From assembly GCF_009697225.1 (NCBI RefSeq), contig NZ_WIND01000005.1, positions 62,001 through 126,000 of the forward strand: DNA of 64,000 bases. Reading direction: 5' to 3'. The notes beneath the pieces were generated by a model that was not told the origin of the DNA, made no database searches, and worked only from the letters and a program-made list of their open reading frames with translations. Positions 55,710-63,475 of this stretch are shown here, piece by piece (within the stretch, counting starts at the first letter, position 1; the number at the start of each line of letters is the position of its first letter). The stretch comes from Halovulum marinum. GTDB taxonomy: Bacteria; Pseudomonadota; Alphaproteobacteria; Rhodobacterales; Rhodobacteraceae. The translations under genes were made by a program, and so were the position numbers.

Positions 55710-56462
55710 GTGCTGAAAACCACCCTGCTGTCGCTTGCGCTGGTGACGGGCCTTGGCGCGCAGGCTGTTGCGCAGAGCCTGAACATCTGTGTCGAGGGCG
55801 CGTACCCGCCGTTTTCGTTCACCACGGAAAGCGGCTCGGTCGCCGGGTTCGACATCGACATCGCCAACGCATTGTGCGACCAGCTGGGCTATGACTGCAC
55901 GCTGGTGAAGACCGGCTGGGACGGCATCATCCCGGCGCTGCTGGAGCGCAAGTGCGATGCCATCGTCGCCTCGATGGCGATCACCCCCGAGCGCAAGCAG
56001 GTCGTCGACTTCTCGATGAAGTACTACAACACCCCCGCCCGGTTCGTCGGCCGCGAGGGGATGACGATGGACGACCTGAAGGACGCGGTCGTCGGCGTGC
56101 AGCGCGGCACCGTGCACCACGACTACATGCGCGGCGAGCATCCGCGGGTGGACATCAAGCTCTACGGCTCGCAGGACGAGGCGTTCCTGGACCTCGCGGC
56201 GGGCCGGATCGATGCGGTGATGGGCGAGAGCATCGCCAGCGCGACCGGTTTTCTCGACACCGACTCGGGCGAGGGTTTCGCCTTTTTCGGGCCGCCGATC
56301 TCGATCCCGAAATACCACGGCATCGGCGCGGGCATCGCCGTGCGCCAGGGCGAGGAGGATCTGCGCAACGCCTTCTCGCATGCGATCGGCGAGTTGCGGG
56401 CCAATGGCACCTATCAGAAGATCAACCAGAAGTATTTCGACTTCGACATCTTCGGCGGATGA
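55710..56462 (+). CDS. Basic amino acid/opine-type ABC substrate-binding protein
   Basis: 250-residue periplasmic protein that starts with GTG after AGGAAGGAAC. The signal peptide ends AVAQ. The mature part (LNICVEGAYPPFSFT; VAGFDIDIANALCDQLGY; KTGWDGIIPALLERKCDAIVASMAITPERKQVVDFS) is of the HisJ/ArgT/octopine-nopaline type. It heads a three-gene importer directly after sarcosine oxidase, so a methylated or opine-like amino acid is a reasonable ligand. Confidence 0.93.
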   Translation: MLKTTLLSLALVTGLGAQAVAQSLNICVEGAYPPFSFTTESGSVAGFDIDIANALCDQLGYDCTLVKTGWDGIIPALLERKCDAIVASMAITPERKQVVDFSMKYYNTPARFVGREGMTMDDLKDAVVGVQRGTVHHDYMRGEHPRVDIKLYGSQDEAFLDLAAGRIDAVMGESIASATGFLDTDSGEGFAFFGPPISIPKYHGIGAGIAVRQGEEDLRNAFSHAIGELRANGTYQKINQKYFDFDIFGG

Positions 56463-56489
56463 CCGCGCCGTCGCGCCACGGCTGACCGG

Positions 56490-57161
56490 ATGAACGAGTT
56501 GCTGCCGTTCCTGCCGCTGCTGCTGCGCGGCGCGGCGGTGACGCTGGCGCTGGCGCTGCTGGGGCTGGCGCTGGCCACCGCGCTGGGTGCGCTGGGCGCC
56601 GTCGGCCGGCTGTCCGGGCGCCGCCTGCCGGCGGCGGCGGTGCGCGGCTATACCGCATTGGTGCGCGGCGTGCCCGATCTTGTGATGGTGCTGCTGGTCT
56701 ATTTCGGCGGCCAGCGGCTGCTCAACGACCTCGGCGCGCTGGTCGGGCTGGACCGCATCCCGCTGCCGCCGTTCTGGGCCGGGGTGCTGTCGATCGGTTT
56801 CATCTACGGCGCCTATCTGACCGAAACCTTCCGCGGCGCCTATCGCGCGCTGCCGGCGGGCCAGGCCGACGCCGCCCGGGCGCTGGGCCTCGGCCGCGGC
56901 GCGACGCTGCGCCTGGTGCTGCTGCCGCAGATGCTGCGGCACGCGCTGCCGGGCTATGCCAACGTCTGGATGGTGCTGGTGAAGTCCACCGCGGTGGTGT
57001 CGGTGATCGGCCTGGGCGATCTGGTCGGCGTGGCCAACGACGTCGGCAAGTCGCAGCGCGCGCCGTTCCTGTTCTTCGGCTTCGTGCTGCTGGTCTACCT
57101 GGGCATCACCTGGGTGTCGGGCCGACTGTTCGCCGCCGCCGAGCGCCGCGCCGCGCGATGA
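56490..57161 (+). CDS. ABC transporter permease, HisQ/OccQ type
   Basis: 223-residue inner-membrane permease with five helices. The polar amino acid permease motif is GVLSIGFIYGAYLTETFRGAYRALPAGQADAARALGLGRGATLRLVLLPQMLRHALPGY. It starts 27 bases after the binding-protein gene and overlaps the second permease by 4 bases. Confidence 0.94.
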   Translation: MNELLPFLPLLLRGAAVTLALALLGLALATALGALGAVGRLSGRRLPAAAVRGYTALVRGVPDLVMVLLVYFGGQRLLNDLGALVGLDRIPLPPFWAGVLSIGFIYGAYLTETFRGAYRALPAGQADAARALGLGRGATLRLVLLPQMLRHALPGYANVWMVLVKSTAVVSVIGLGDLVGVANDVGKSQRAPFLFFGFVLLVYLGITWVSGRLFAAAERRAAR

Positions 57162-57880
57162 AGGCCGGCCTGATCCTGGAAAGCTGGCCGCTGTTCGCCG
57201 AGGGGGTGTGGATCACGGTGCAGCTGACCGTGCTGGCGCTGGCGCTGGGGCTGTGCCTTGCGGTGCCGGTGGCCTTCGTGCGGCTGCGCCGGGTCCGCGG
57301 GCTGTCGGCGCTGGCCGACGGCTATGTCGCGCTGTTCCGCGGCACGCCGCTGCTGGTGCAGCTCTACATGGTCTATTTCGGCCTGTCGCAGTTCGAGTGG
57401 CTGCGCGACAGCTGGGCCTGGGCGCTGCTGCGCGAGGCCTGGTGGTGCGCGCTGATCACCTTCGCGCTGAACAGCGGCGCCTATGCCTCCGAGATCCTGC
57501 GCGGCGCGCTGGCGGCGACGCCGGCGGGCGAGTTGGAGGCCGCCCGCGCGCTGGGGCTGCGGCCGCGGCAGGTCGACCGGCTGGTGCTGCTGCCGGCGGC
57601 GCTGCGCCGGTCGCTGCCGCAGCTGGGCAACGAGGTGGTGTTCATGCTGCACGGCTCGGCGGTGGCCAGCGTGATCACCCTGCAGGACATTCTCGGCGCC
57701 GGGCGGGCGCTGAACGCGCGCTACTACCTGGCCTACGAGGGGCTGCTGACGGCGGCGGCGCTGTACATGCTGGTGACGCTGGTCGTGGTCGGCGTCTTCC
57801 GCGCGCTCGAGCGGCGCTACCTGCGGCACCTGGCGCTGGCCCCGGTGCGCGTGCGGTCCCGGCTGCCCGCCATGCGTTGA
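57158..57880 (+). CDS. ABC transporter permease, HisM/OccM type
   Basis: 240-residue inner-membrane permease with the same family motif (ITFALNSGAYASEILRGALAATPAGELEAARALGLRPRQVDRLVLLPAALRRSLPQLGNE). It pairs with the preceding gene. No ATP-binding gene follows: the next gene is a small protein and then a methyltransferase, so the ATPase must come from elsewhere. Confidence 0.94.
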   Translation: MKAGLILESWPLFAEGVWITVQLTVLALALGLCLAVPVAFVRLRRVRGLSALADGYVALFRGTPLLVQLYMVYFGLSQFEWLRDSWAWALLREAWWCALITFALNSGAYASEILRGALAATPAGELEAARALGLRPRQVDRLVLLPAALRRSLPQLGNEVVFMLHGSAVASVITLQDILGAGRALNARYYLAYEGLLTAAALYMLVTLVVVGVFRALERRYLRHLALAPVRVRSRLPAMR

Positions 57881-57989
57881 ACGCATGGCGGGACTGCCAA
57901 CTTGTGTGCTGCACAAGGGGCGGTCGGCGCCTATCTCTAGTCGCGAACGCAACGCCGGAGGGTTTGCCGCCGGTGCGACAGGAGCCACC

Positions 57990-58157
57990 ATGTACGACCG
58001 CTACGACATCGACCGCGACCATCTTATCGCCGCCGAGCGCCAGGCCAACGCGATGCGCGCCGAGGTGATCGCCCGCGGCTTGCGCGCCGCCGCCCGCGCC
58101 ATCGCCGCGCTTCCGGGGCGCTTTGCCCTTGCCCTTCGCCGCGGCGCGCATATCTGA
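57990..58157 (+). CDS. Small basic helical protein
   Basis: 55 residues (YDIDRDHLIAAERQANAMRAEVIARGLRAAARAI then ALPGRFALALRRGAHI), basic and alpha-helical, without a signal peptide. CAGGAG lies 6 bases before the ATG and a strong terminator follows. It resembles the short Arg-rich proteins of Rhodobacterales, some of which bind RNA, but I cannot name the family. Confidence 0.7.
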   Translation: MYDRYDIDRDHLIAAERQANAMRAEVIARGLRAAARAIAALPGRFALALRRGAHI

Positions 58158-58207
58158 CGTTTATTCCGGTCCCGCAAGGCGGGGTCGGTGTGTTTCCTCC
58201 CAGACTG

Positions 58208-58235
58208 GGCCGCCCCTTGCGGGGTGGCCTTTTTT
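58208..58235 (+). terminator. Rho-independent terminator
   Basis: Stem GGCCGCCCC against GGGGTGGCC (one G-T pair) with loop TTGC, followed by TTTTTT. It ends the transcript of the small basic protein. Confidence 0.9.
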
Positions 58236-58273
58236 CGTGCTTGTGGCGGGGCACGCCGCCAGAGGACCCCGCC

Positions 58274-59473
58274 ATGAGCCAGACCGACCGTCCCCGCATC
58301 CATCTGCGCCCGAACAAGAACGCCCAGCCGCTGCGCTTCGGCGCGCCCTGGGCCTTCGCCGACACGCTGGTGCTGGACCGGCGCGCGCGCAACCTGGCGC
58401 CTGGAACGCTGGTGGTGCTGGAGGACGGCGAGCGCACGCCGCTGGGACTGGCGGCGTTCAACCCGGCCAGCCGCATCGCCGCGCGAATGCTGTCGCGCGA
58501 CCCGGACGAGGCAGTGGACCAGGCCTGGTTCGAGGCGCGCTTCGCCCGTGCGCTGGCGCTGCGCGAGACGCTGTACGACGCGCCGTTCTACCGCCTGATC
58601 CACGCCGAGGCCGACGGGCTGCCCGGGGTCGTCGTCGACCGGTTCGGCGATGCCTGCGTGGTGCAGCCCAACGCCGCCTGGGCCGAGCTGCTGCTGGAGC
58701 CGATGGTCGCCGCGTTGCGCACCGTCACCGGCGTTTCGACGGTGGTCAAGAACGCCTCGGGAAGGGCGCGCGCGCTGGAGGGGCTGGACGCCGTATCCTC
58801 GGTGCTGGCCGGGGCGCTGGACGGGCCGGTGGACGTGCCGATGAACGGCGCGATCTACCGCGCCGACCTGGAGGGCGGGCAGAAGACCGGCCTGTTCTAC
58901 GACCAGCGGCCGAACCACGCCTTCGCGGCGCGGCTGGGCCGGGGACGGCGGGTGCTTGATGTTTTCAGCCATGTCGGCGGATTCGCCCTGGCGGCGCTGG
59001 CCGGCGGCGCGCAGGCCGCGCTGGCGGTGGATGGCTCGGCCCCCGCGCTGGCGCTGGCCGGGGAGGGCGCAGCCCGCTCGGGCGTGGCGGAGCGCTTCGC
59101 CACCCGGCAGGGCGACGCGTTCGAGGTGATGGCCGATCTGGCTGAAGCCGGAGAGCGCTTCGGCCTGGTGGTGTGCGACCCGCCCGCCTTCGCGCCCGCG
59201 AAGCCGGCGCTGGAGGCGGGGCTGCGCGCCTACGAACGCATCGCGCGCCTGGCCGCCGGCCTTGTCGAGCCGGGCGGCTACCTGGTGCTGTGCTCGTGCT
59301 CTCACGCCGCCGATCTGGCGAAGTTCCGCACCGCCAGCCTGCGCGGCATCGGCCGCGCCGGGCGGGCGGCGCAGATCCTGTCCACCGGAGAGGCGGGGCC
59401 CGACCACCCGGTGCACCCGTACCTGGCCGAATCCTCGTATCTGAAGGCGGTGTTCCTGCGGCTGGACGGATGA
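58274..59473 (+). CDS. Class I SAM-dependent rRNA methyltransferase, RlmI-like
   Basis: 399 residues. An N-terminal PUA-like domain (IHLRPNKNAQPLRFGAPWAFADTL) is followed by a middle domain (FYRLIHAEADGLPGVVVDRFGDACVV) and a SAM domain (KTGLFYDQRPNHAFAARLGRGRRVLDVFSHVGGFALAAL, then VVCDPPAFAP). RlmI-type enzymes methylate C5 of a 23S rRNA cytosine. The ATG at 58274 gives the family start. Its stop overlaps the PIN gene. Confidence 0.92.
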   Translation: MSQTDRPRIHLRPNKNAQPLRFGAPWAFADTLVLDRRARNLAPGTLVVLEDGERTPLGLAAFNPASRIAARMLSRDPDEAVDQAWFEARFARALALRETLYDAPFYRLIHAEADGLPGVVVDRFGDACVVQPNAAWAELLLEPMVAALRTVTGVSTVVKNASGRARALEGLDAVSSVLAGALDGPVDVPMNGAIYRADLEGGQKTGLFYDQRPNHAFAARLGRGRRVLDVFSHVGGFALAALAGGAQAALAVDGSAPALALAGEGAARSGVAERFATRQGDAFEVMADLAEAGERFGLVVCDPPAFAPAKPALEAGLRAYERIARLAAGLVEPGGYLVLCSCSHAADLAKFRTASLRGIGRAGRAAQILSTGEAGPDHPVHPYLAESSYLKAVFLRLDG

Positions 59474-60015
59474 GGCTGTTCCTCGACGCCTGCATCCTGT
59501 TCCCCACCGTGCTGCGCGAGATCCTGCTGGGCGCGGCGGTTGAGGGCGGCTTCGTGCCGCTGTACTCGCCGCGCGTGCTGGAGGAATGGGCCCGCGCCGC
59601 CGCGCGCCACGGCGCCGCCGCCGAAGCCATCGCCCGGGCCGAGATCGCGCTGCTGCGCACCGACTGGGCGGCGGGCGAGGTGGTGCCGCCCGCCGGTGCC
59701 GCGGACATGCTGTCGCTGCCCGATCCGGACGATCTGCACGTGCTGGCCGCGGCAATCGCCGGCGGTGCCGAGGCGATCGTCACCGCCAACCTTCGGGATT
59801 TTCCCGGCCGTACCCTGGCCCGGCACGGGCTGATGGTGCGCACCCCCGACAGCGTGCTGACCGAGCTGCTGACCGAGGGCCGGGTGCCGGTGGCCGAGGT
59901 GGTGGACGCGGTGCGGCTGCGGACCGAGGCGGTCTCGGGGCGCGCGCAGCCGCTGCGCCCGCTGCTCAAGCGCGCCGGCCTGCCGCGGCTGGGCAAGGCG
60001 CTGGATCAGGGCTGA
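59470..60015 (+). CDS. Stand-alone PIN-domain protein
   Basis: 181-residue PIN nuclease-like protein. Asp6 (LFLDACILFP), Glu in VLEEWARA, Asp in PDPDDLHVLAAA and TANLRDF form the acidic site. It matches the conserved rhodobacterial PIN protein usually found beside this methyltransferase. No antitoxin gene is adjacent, so it is probably not a toxin-antitoxin member but an RNase of unknown target. Its end overlaps the convergent protease gene by 10 bases. Confidence 0.85.
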   Translation: MRLFLDACILFPTVLREILLGAAVEGGFVPLYSPRVLEEWARAAARHGAAAEAIARAEIALLRTDWAAGEVVPPAGAADMLSLPDPDDLHVLAAAIAGGAEAIVTANLRDFPGRTLARHGLMVRTPDSVLTELLTEGRVPVAEVVDAVRLRTEAVSGRAQPLRPLLKRAGLPRLGKALDQG

Positions 60016-60692
60016 GTCACCCAGCGGCGGCTGAGCGCCTCGATGTGGGCGACGCGTTCCTCGGTCTTCGGGTGGCTCATCAGCCAGGCAAGCTGTCCGC
60101 CGCCGCTGCCGGCCATGCCCTCGAGCTTGCGGAACAGAGACACCTGCGGACCGGTGCCGATCCCGGCCTTGGTCAGCAGCGCGGCGGCGTAGGCGTCGGC
60201 CTCGTATTCGTCCTGGCGCGACAGCCGCGCCGCCAGCAGCGAGGTCAGCAGGTTCGCGATATAGGGCCCGATGCCGGGGATCAGCCGGCCCAGCACCATC
60301 GCCAGGATCGTGCGGATCGCGTTCTGCCCCGAGAAATCGAACATCCGCCGCCTGGAGTGCCCCAGCGCGACATGGCCCAGTTCGTGCGCGATCACCGAGG
60401 CCATCTCGGCCGCCGTCACGTCGCCCAGCCGGTACTTGTCGAAAAATCCGCGGGTGATGAAGATCCGTCCGTCGGGCGCGGCCAGGCCGTTGACGGCGGC
60501 GACCTCGTAGATGTGCACCCGGATCCGGGGCAGGTCCAACTCGAGCGCCATGTCGCGGGTCAGCCGCGCGATCGCCGGGTCGGCCAGTTCGGTCGAGCGC
60601 GCGTCCAGCTGCCGCTTCAGCCGCCAGGCCGAGAGCAGGTACATTCCCACCGCGAAGGCGATGGCCAGCAGGATCGGGGTCAACCGGATCAT
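60006..60692 (-). CDS. M48 family metalloprotease
   Basis: 228 residues with an N-terminal membrane helix (IRLTPILLAIAFAVGMYLLSAW) and the zinc motif HELGH at 103-107. A second hydrophobic segment precedes the third ligand region SRQDEYEADAYA. It is related to HtpX/Oma1-type quality-control proteases and should face the membrane. It converges with the PIN gene. Confidence 0.93.
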   Translation of the reverse strand: MIRLTPILLAIAFAVGMYLLSAWRLKRQLDARSTELADPAIARLTRDMALELDLPRIRVHIYEVAAVNGLAAPDGRIFITRGFFDKYRLGDVTAAEMASVIAHELGHVALGHSRRRMFDFSGQNAIRTILAMVLGRLIPGIGPYIANLLTSLLAARLSRQDEYEADAYAAALLTKAGIGTGPQVSLFRKLEGMAGSGGGQLAWLMSHPKTEERVAHIEALSRRWVTQP

Positions 60693-60732
60693 GTCCCAGA
60701 TATGGGGGGCCCGGCCGATCCCGGCAAGCGGT

Positions 60733-61080
60733 TCAGACCCCCGGCTGGCGGTGCGCCTTCAGCCCGCCGCGCCGGCGCGCCAGCATGTTCAGCGTCTCGA
60801 CGAAGGCGGCGAAGGCCATCGCGGCGTAAATGTACCCCTTCGGCACGTGGTGGCCGAAGCCGTCGGCGATCAGCACCACGCCGATCATCAGCAGGAACGC
60901 CAGCGCCAGCATCACCACGGTCGGGTTCTCGCCCACGAAGCGCATCACCGGACCAGAGGCCAGGAACATCACCGCGACGGCGACGATCACCGCGGCGTAC
61001 TTCACCGGCAGGATGTCGGTCATGCCGACCGCGGTCAGGATGCTGTCGATCGAGAACACCACGTCCAGCAGCACGATGGA
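60733..61080 (-). pseudogene. TerC family membrane protein, 5'-truncated remnant
   Basis: About 115 residues ([75 protein letters not shown]) match only the C-terminal half of TerC proteins. The N-terminal membrane half is absent. An in-frame TGA lies at 61093-61095, and a VWA gene ends at 61121. A GTG at 61074 could start translation, but the protein would lack the first metal-binding acidic helix. A deletion joined two loci here. Confidence 0.75.
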
Positions 61081-61120
61081 CGATGATCGCGGTCACGACG
61101 GCTGCGCCAGCCGCCGGGTC

Positions 61121-62305
61121 TCAGCGCCCCAGCAGGCGTGCGGCGCGGGCGATGCCGTCGAGCGTCATCGGCACCATGCGGCGCTCGAAGATCTCGGCGA
61201 TCAGTCCGACCGACTGGGTGTGGCGCCAGTGGCGCTGCGGCAGCGGGTTGATCCAGACGCTGTGCGGCCACTGCTCGCGCAGGCGCCGCAGCCAGGTTTC
61301 GCCGGTCTCGGCGTTGTAGTGCTCGTTCGCGCCGCCGGGGTAGAGGATCTCGTAGGGGCTCATCGCCGCGTCGCCGACGAAGATCGCCTTGTAGTCGGAA
61401 CCGTAGGTGCGCAGCACCTCGGCGGTCGGCGTCTGCGCCTGGCGGCGGCGGGCGTTGTCGCGCCACAGGCCCTCGTAGATGCAGTTGTGGAAATAGTGGT
61501 GCTCGAGGTGCCGGAACTCGGCGCGGGCGGCCGAGAACAGCTCCTCGACCACGCGCACGTGCGGGTCCATCGAGCCGCCGACATCGAGGAACAGCAGCAG
61601 CTTGACCGCGTTGCGCCGCTCGGGGCGGGTCTGCACGTCGAGCCAGCCATGCTCGGCGGTGGCGCGGATCGTGCCGGGCAGGTCCAGCTCCTCGGCGGCG
61701 CCATCGCGCACCCAGTGGCGCAGCCGGCGCAGCGCGAGCTTGATGTTGCGGGTGCCGAGTTCGACCTGGTCGTCGAGGTTGCGGAACTCGCGCCGGTCCC
61801 AGACCTTCACCGCGCGCTGGTGGCGGCTTTCGTGCTGGCCGATGCGCACGCCTTCGGGATTGTAGCCATGAGCGCCGAACGGCGAGGTGCCGGCGGTGCC
61901 GATCCACTTGCTGCCGCCCCGGTGCCGGCGCTTCTGCCCGGACAGCCGCTCCATCAGCTTGCGCATCAGCGCCTCGAAACCGCCGGCGGCCTGGACCGCG
62001 GCGCGTTCCTCGGGCGTCAGGTGCTTCTCGGCCAGCTTGCGGAGCCAGTCCTGGGGGATCTCGGCGGCAGTCAGGATCTGCGCTGGGGTCAGCGCCTCCA
62101 GCCCCGAGAACACCGTGCCGAAGGCGCGGTCGAACCGGTCGAGGTGGCGCTCGTCCTTCACCATCGCGGTGCGCGCGAGATAGTAGAACCCCTCGGCGTC
62201 GAAGGCCGCAAGCCCCGCCGACAGCGCGCGCAGGAAGCAGAGGTACTCGCGCAGCGAGACCGGCACGCCCTGGCGCCGGAGTTCCTCGAACAAGGTGACG
62301 TACAC
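61121..62305 (-). CDS. VWA domain protein, CoxE-like
   Basis: 394 residues from a GTG start (VYVTLFEELRRQGVPVSLREYLCFLRAL). A helical N-terminal region is followed by a conserved linker (GSKWIGTAGTSPFGAHGYNPEG) and a von Willebrand A domain whose MIDAS reads DVGGSM in LLLFLDVGGSMDPHV. CoxE-like proteins work with MoxR-type AAA ATPases to mature metalloenzymes, but none is next to it here. No strong ribosome-binding site supports the start. Confidence 0.85.
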   Translation of the reverse strand: MYVTLFEELRRQGVPVSLREYLCFLRALSAGLAAFDAEGFYYLARTAMVKDERHLDRFDRAFGTVFSGLEALTPAQILTAAEIPQDWLRKLAEKHLTPEERAAVQAAGGFEALMRKLMERLSGQKRRHRGGSKWIGTAGTSPFGAHGYNPEGVRIGQHESRHQRAVKVWDRREFRNLDDQVELGTRNIKLALRRLRHWVRDGAAEELDLPGTIRATAEHGWLDVQTRPERRNAVKLLLFLDVGGSMDPHVRVVEELFSAARAEFRHLEHHYFHNCIYEGLWRDNARRRQAQTPTAEVLRTYGSDYKAIFVGDAAMSPYEILYPGGANEHYNAETGETWLRRLREQWPHSVWINPLPQRHWRHTQSVGLIAEIFERRMVPMTLDGIARAARLLGR

Positions 62306-62391
62306 GGCGGCGGGCCCGTTGCTGAGTTGCGGATCCGCCGCAGCATGCCGCGCCCGCCGGGGCGGAGGCAACCCCGCGGCGGCGGCGCCGC

Positions 62392-63204
62392 TCAGCGACG
62401 TTCGAGCACGATCATCGGATAGTGCCAGAGCGCGGCGGCGACGCGCGGGTGGCGCGCCTCGATGCGGCCCGCGGCGGCGTAGAACCGCTTGGCCGCGCGG
62501 TCGGACCACAGCAGCGCGCGGTCGTCGCGGCTGCCGATCACGTCCCAGGGGCGGATGTCGATCCGGGCGCGGTCCGCAAAGCGCTGCCACCAGCCCAGCG
62601 GGTGACGGCGGAAATAGAGATCGGGCCGCGCCGGCGCCGCGCGCGCCGCGCCCGGCAGCAGCCGCCGCGCGCGTTCGGCGGCGGCGGTGGCGAAGCGCAC
62701 CGGCGAGCGCGGGTTGGAATAGATCACCACCAGCCGTCCGCCCGGCCGCAGCAGCCGCAGCAGCCGGTCGACGGCGCGTTCCTGCAGGTCGATGTCGATG
62801 TGGAACAGCACGTGGGCGCAGAACACCGCGTCGAAGCCGCCCTCGTCGAACGGCGGTTCCAGCACCGAGCCGCGCACGATCTCGGCCCGGCGGTTGAGCT
62901 TCGTCGCCGCGGCGGTCAGCGCCCGCCCCGAGATGTCGAGACAGGCCAGCCGGTCGAAGCGCCGCGCCAGGTCCAGGTGGCTGGCCGGCATGTCGCCGCA
63001 GCCGGCGATCAGCAGCCCGCCGTGCAGGCCGTCGAAGGCGGCCAGGGTGCGCCGTTCGACCGCGGCGTGGTACCCGGCATAGGCCGGCCGGAACGCCCGG
63101 AACGCCGCATCCTCGCCGTTGCCGCCATCGGTGCCGACCCAGCCGTAGCCGTCGTAGAAACCACGCACGCCGTCCTCGACCGTGGTGGCCGAAAGCATTG
63201 CCAT
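62392..63204 (-). CDS. Class I SAM-dependent methyltransferase
   Basis: 270-residue methyltransferase with SAM motif I GLLIAGCGDMPASHLDLA, motif II LACLDISGRAL, motif III FDAVFCAHVLFHID and LLRLLRPGGRLVVIYSNP. The substrate is unknown. It lies upstream of the VWA gene by 86 bases on the same strand. Confidence 0.88.
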   Translation of the reverse strand: MAMLSATTVEDGVRGFYDGYGWVGTDGGNGEDAAFRAFRPAYAGYHAAVERRTLAAFDGLHGGLLIAGCGDMPASHLDLARRFDRLACLDISGRALTAAATKLNRRAEIVRGSVLEPPFDEGGFDAVFCAHVLFHIDIDLQERAVDRLLRLLRPGGRLVVIYSNPRSPVRFATAAAERARRLLPGAARAAPARPDLYFRRHPLGWWQRFADRARIDIRPWDVIGSRDDRALLWSDRAAKRFYAAAGRIEARHPRVAAALWHYPMIVLERR

Positions 63205-63274
63205 CTCGAACCCTCCTGCATCGCCTGCGGGCCATGCTGGGGGTGTATGGTTAAGGCGGGGTTACCCGCTGCGG

Positions 63275-63439
63275 TCAGGCCAGCCGAGCGGCCAGGATCA
63301 CCGCCGCCAGCGCGAGGATCGCGGCGAAGATGCCGTGCCCGGCGCCGTACTGCAGCTTGTCGAGCCGGTTGCCGCCGCGGCGGCGGGCGCGTAGCCAGCC
63401 GAAGGCGAAACCGGCGGCGAAGGCGATCAGCGGGATCAT
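63275..63439 (-). CDS. Short two-helix membrane protein
   Basis: 54 residues: helix 1 (MIPLIAFAAGFAFGWLRA), a basic loop (RRRGGNRLDKLQYGAGHG) and helix 2 (IFAAILALAAVILAARLA). It has a short, conserved look seen in Rhodobacterales membrane proteins. Loop charge suggests the basic loop is cytoplasmic. The function is unknown. It is too small for most gene callers. GGACC precedes the ATG but no strong ribosome-binding site. Confidence 0.65.
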   Translation of the reverse strand: MIPLIAFAAGFAFGWLRARRRGGNRLDKLQYGAGHGIFAAILALAAVILAARLA

Positions 63440-63475
63440 CGGAAGGTCCGTCTTGGGGGCGCGGGCGCGCCGGCG

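Noticed and set aside
59470-60015. PIN protein as a VapC toxin
   Set aside because: No antitoxin-sized gene is adjacent, the protein is longer than typical VapC, and it is tied to the methyltransferase gene by a start-stop overlap.
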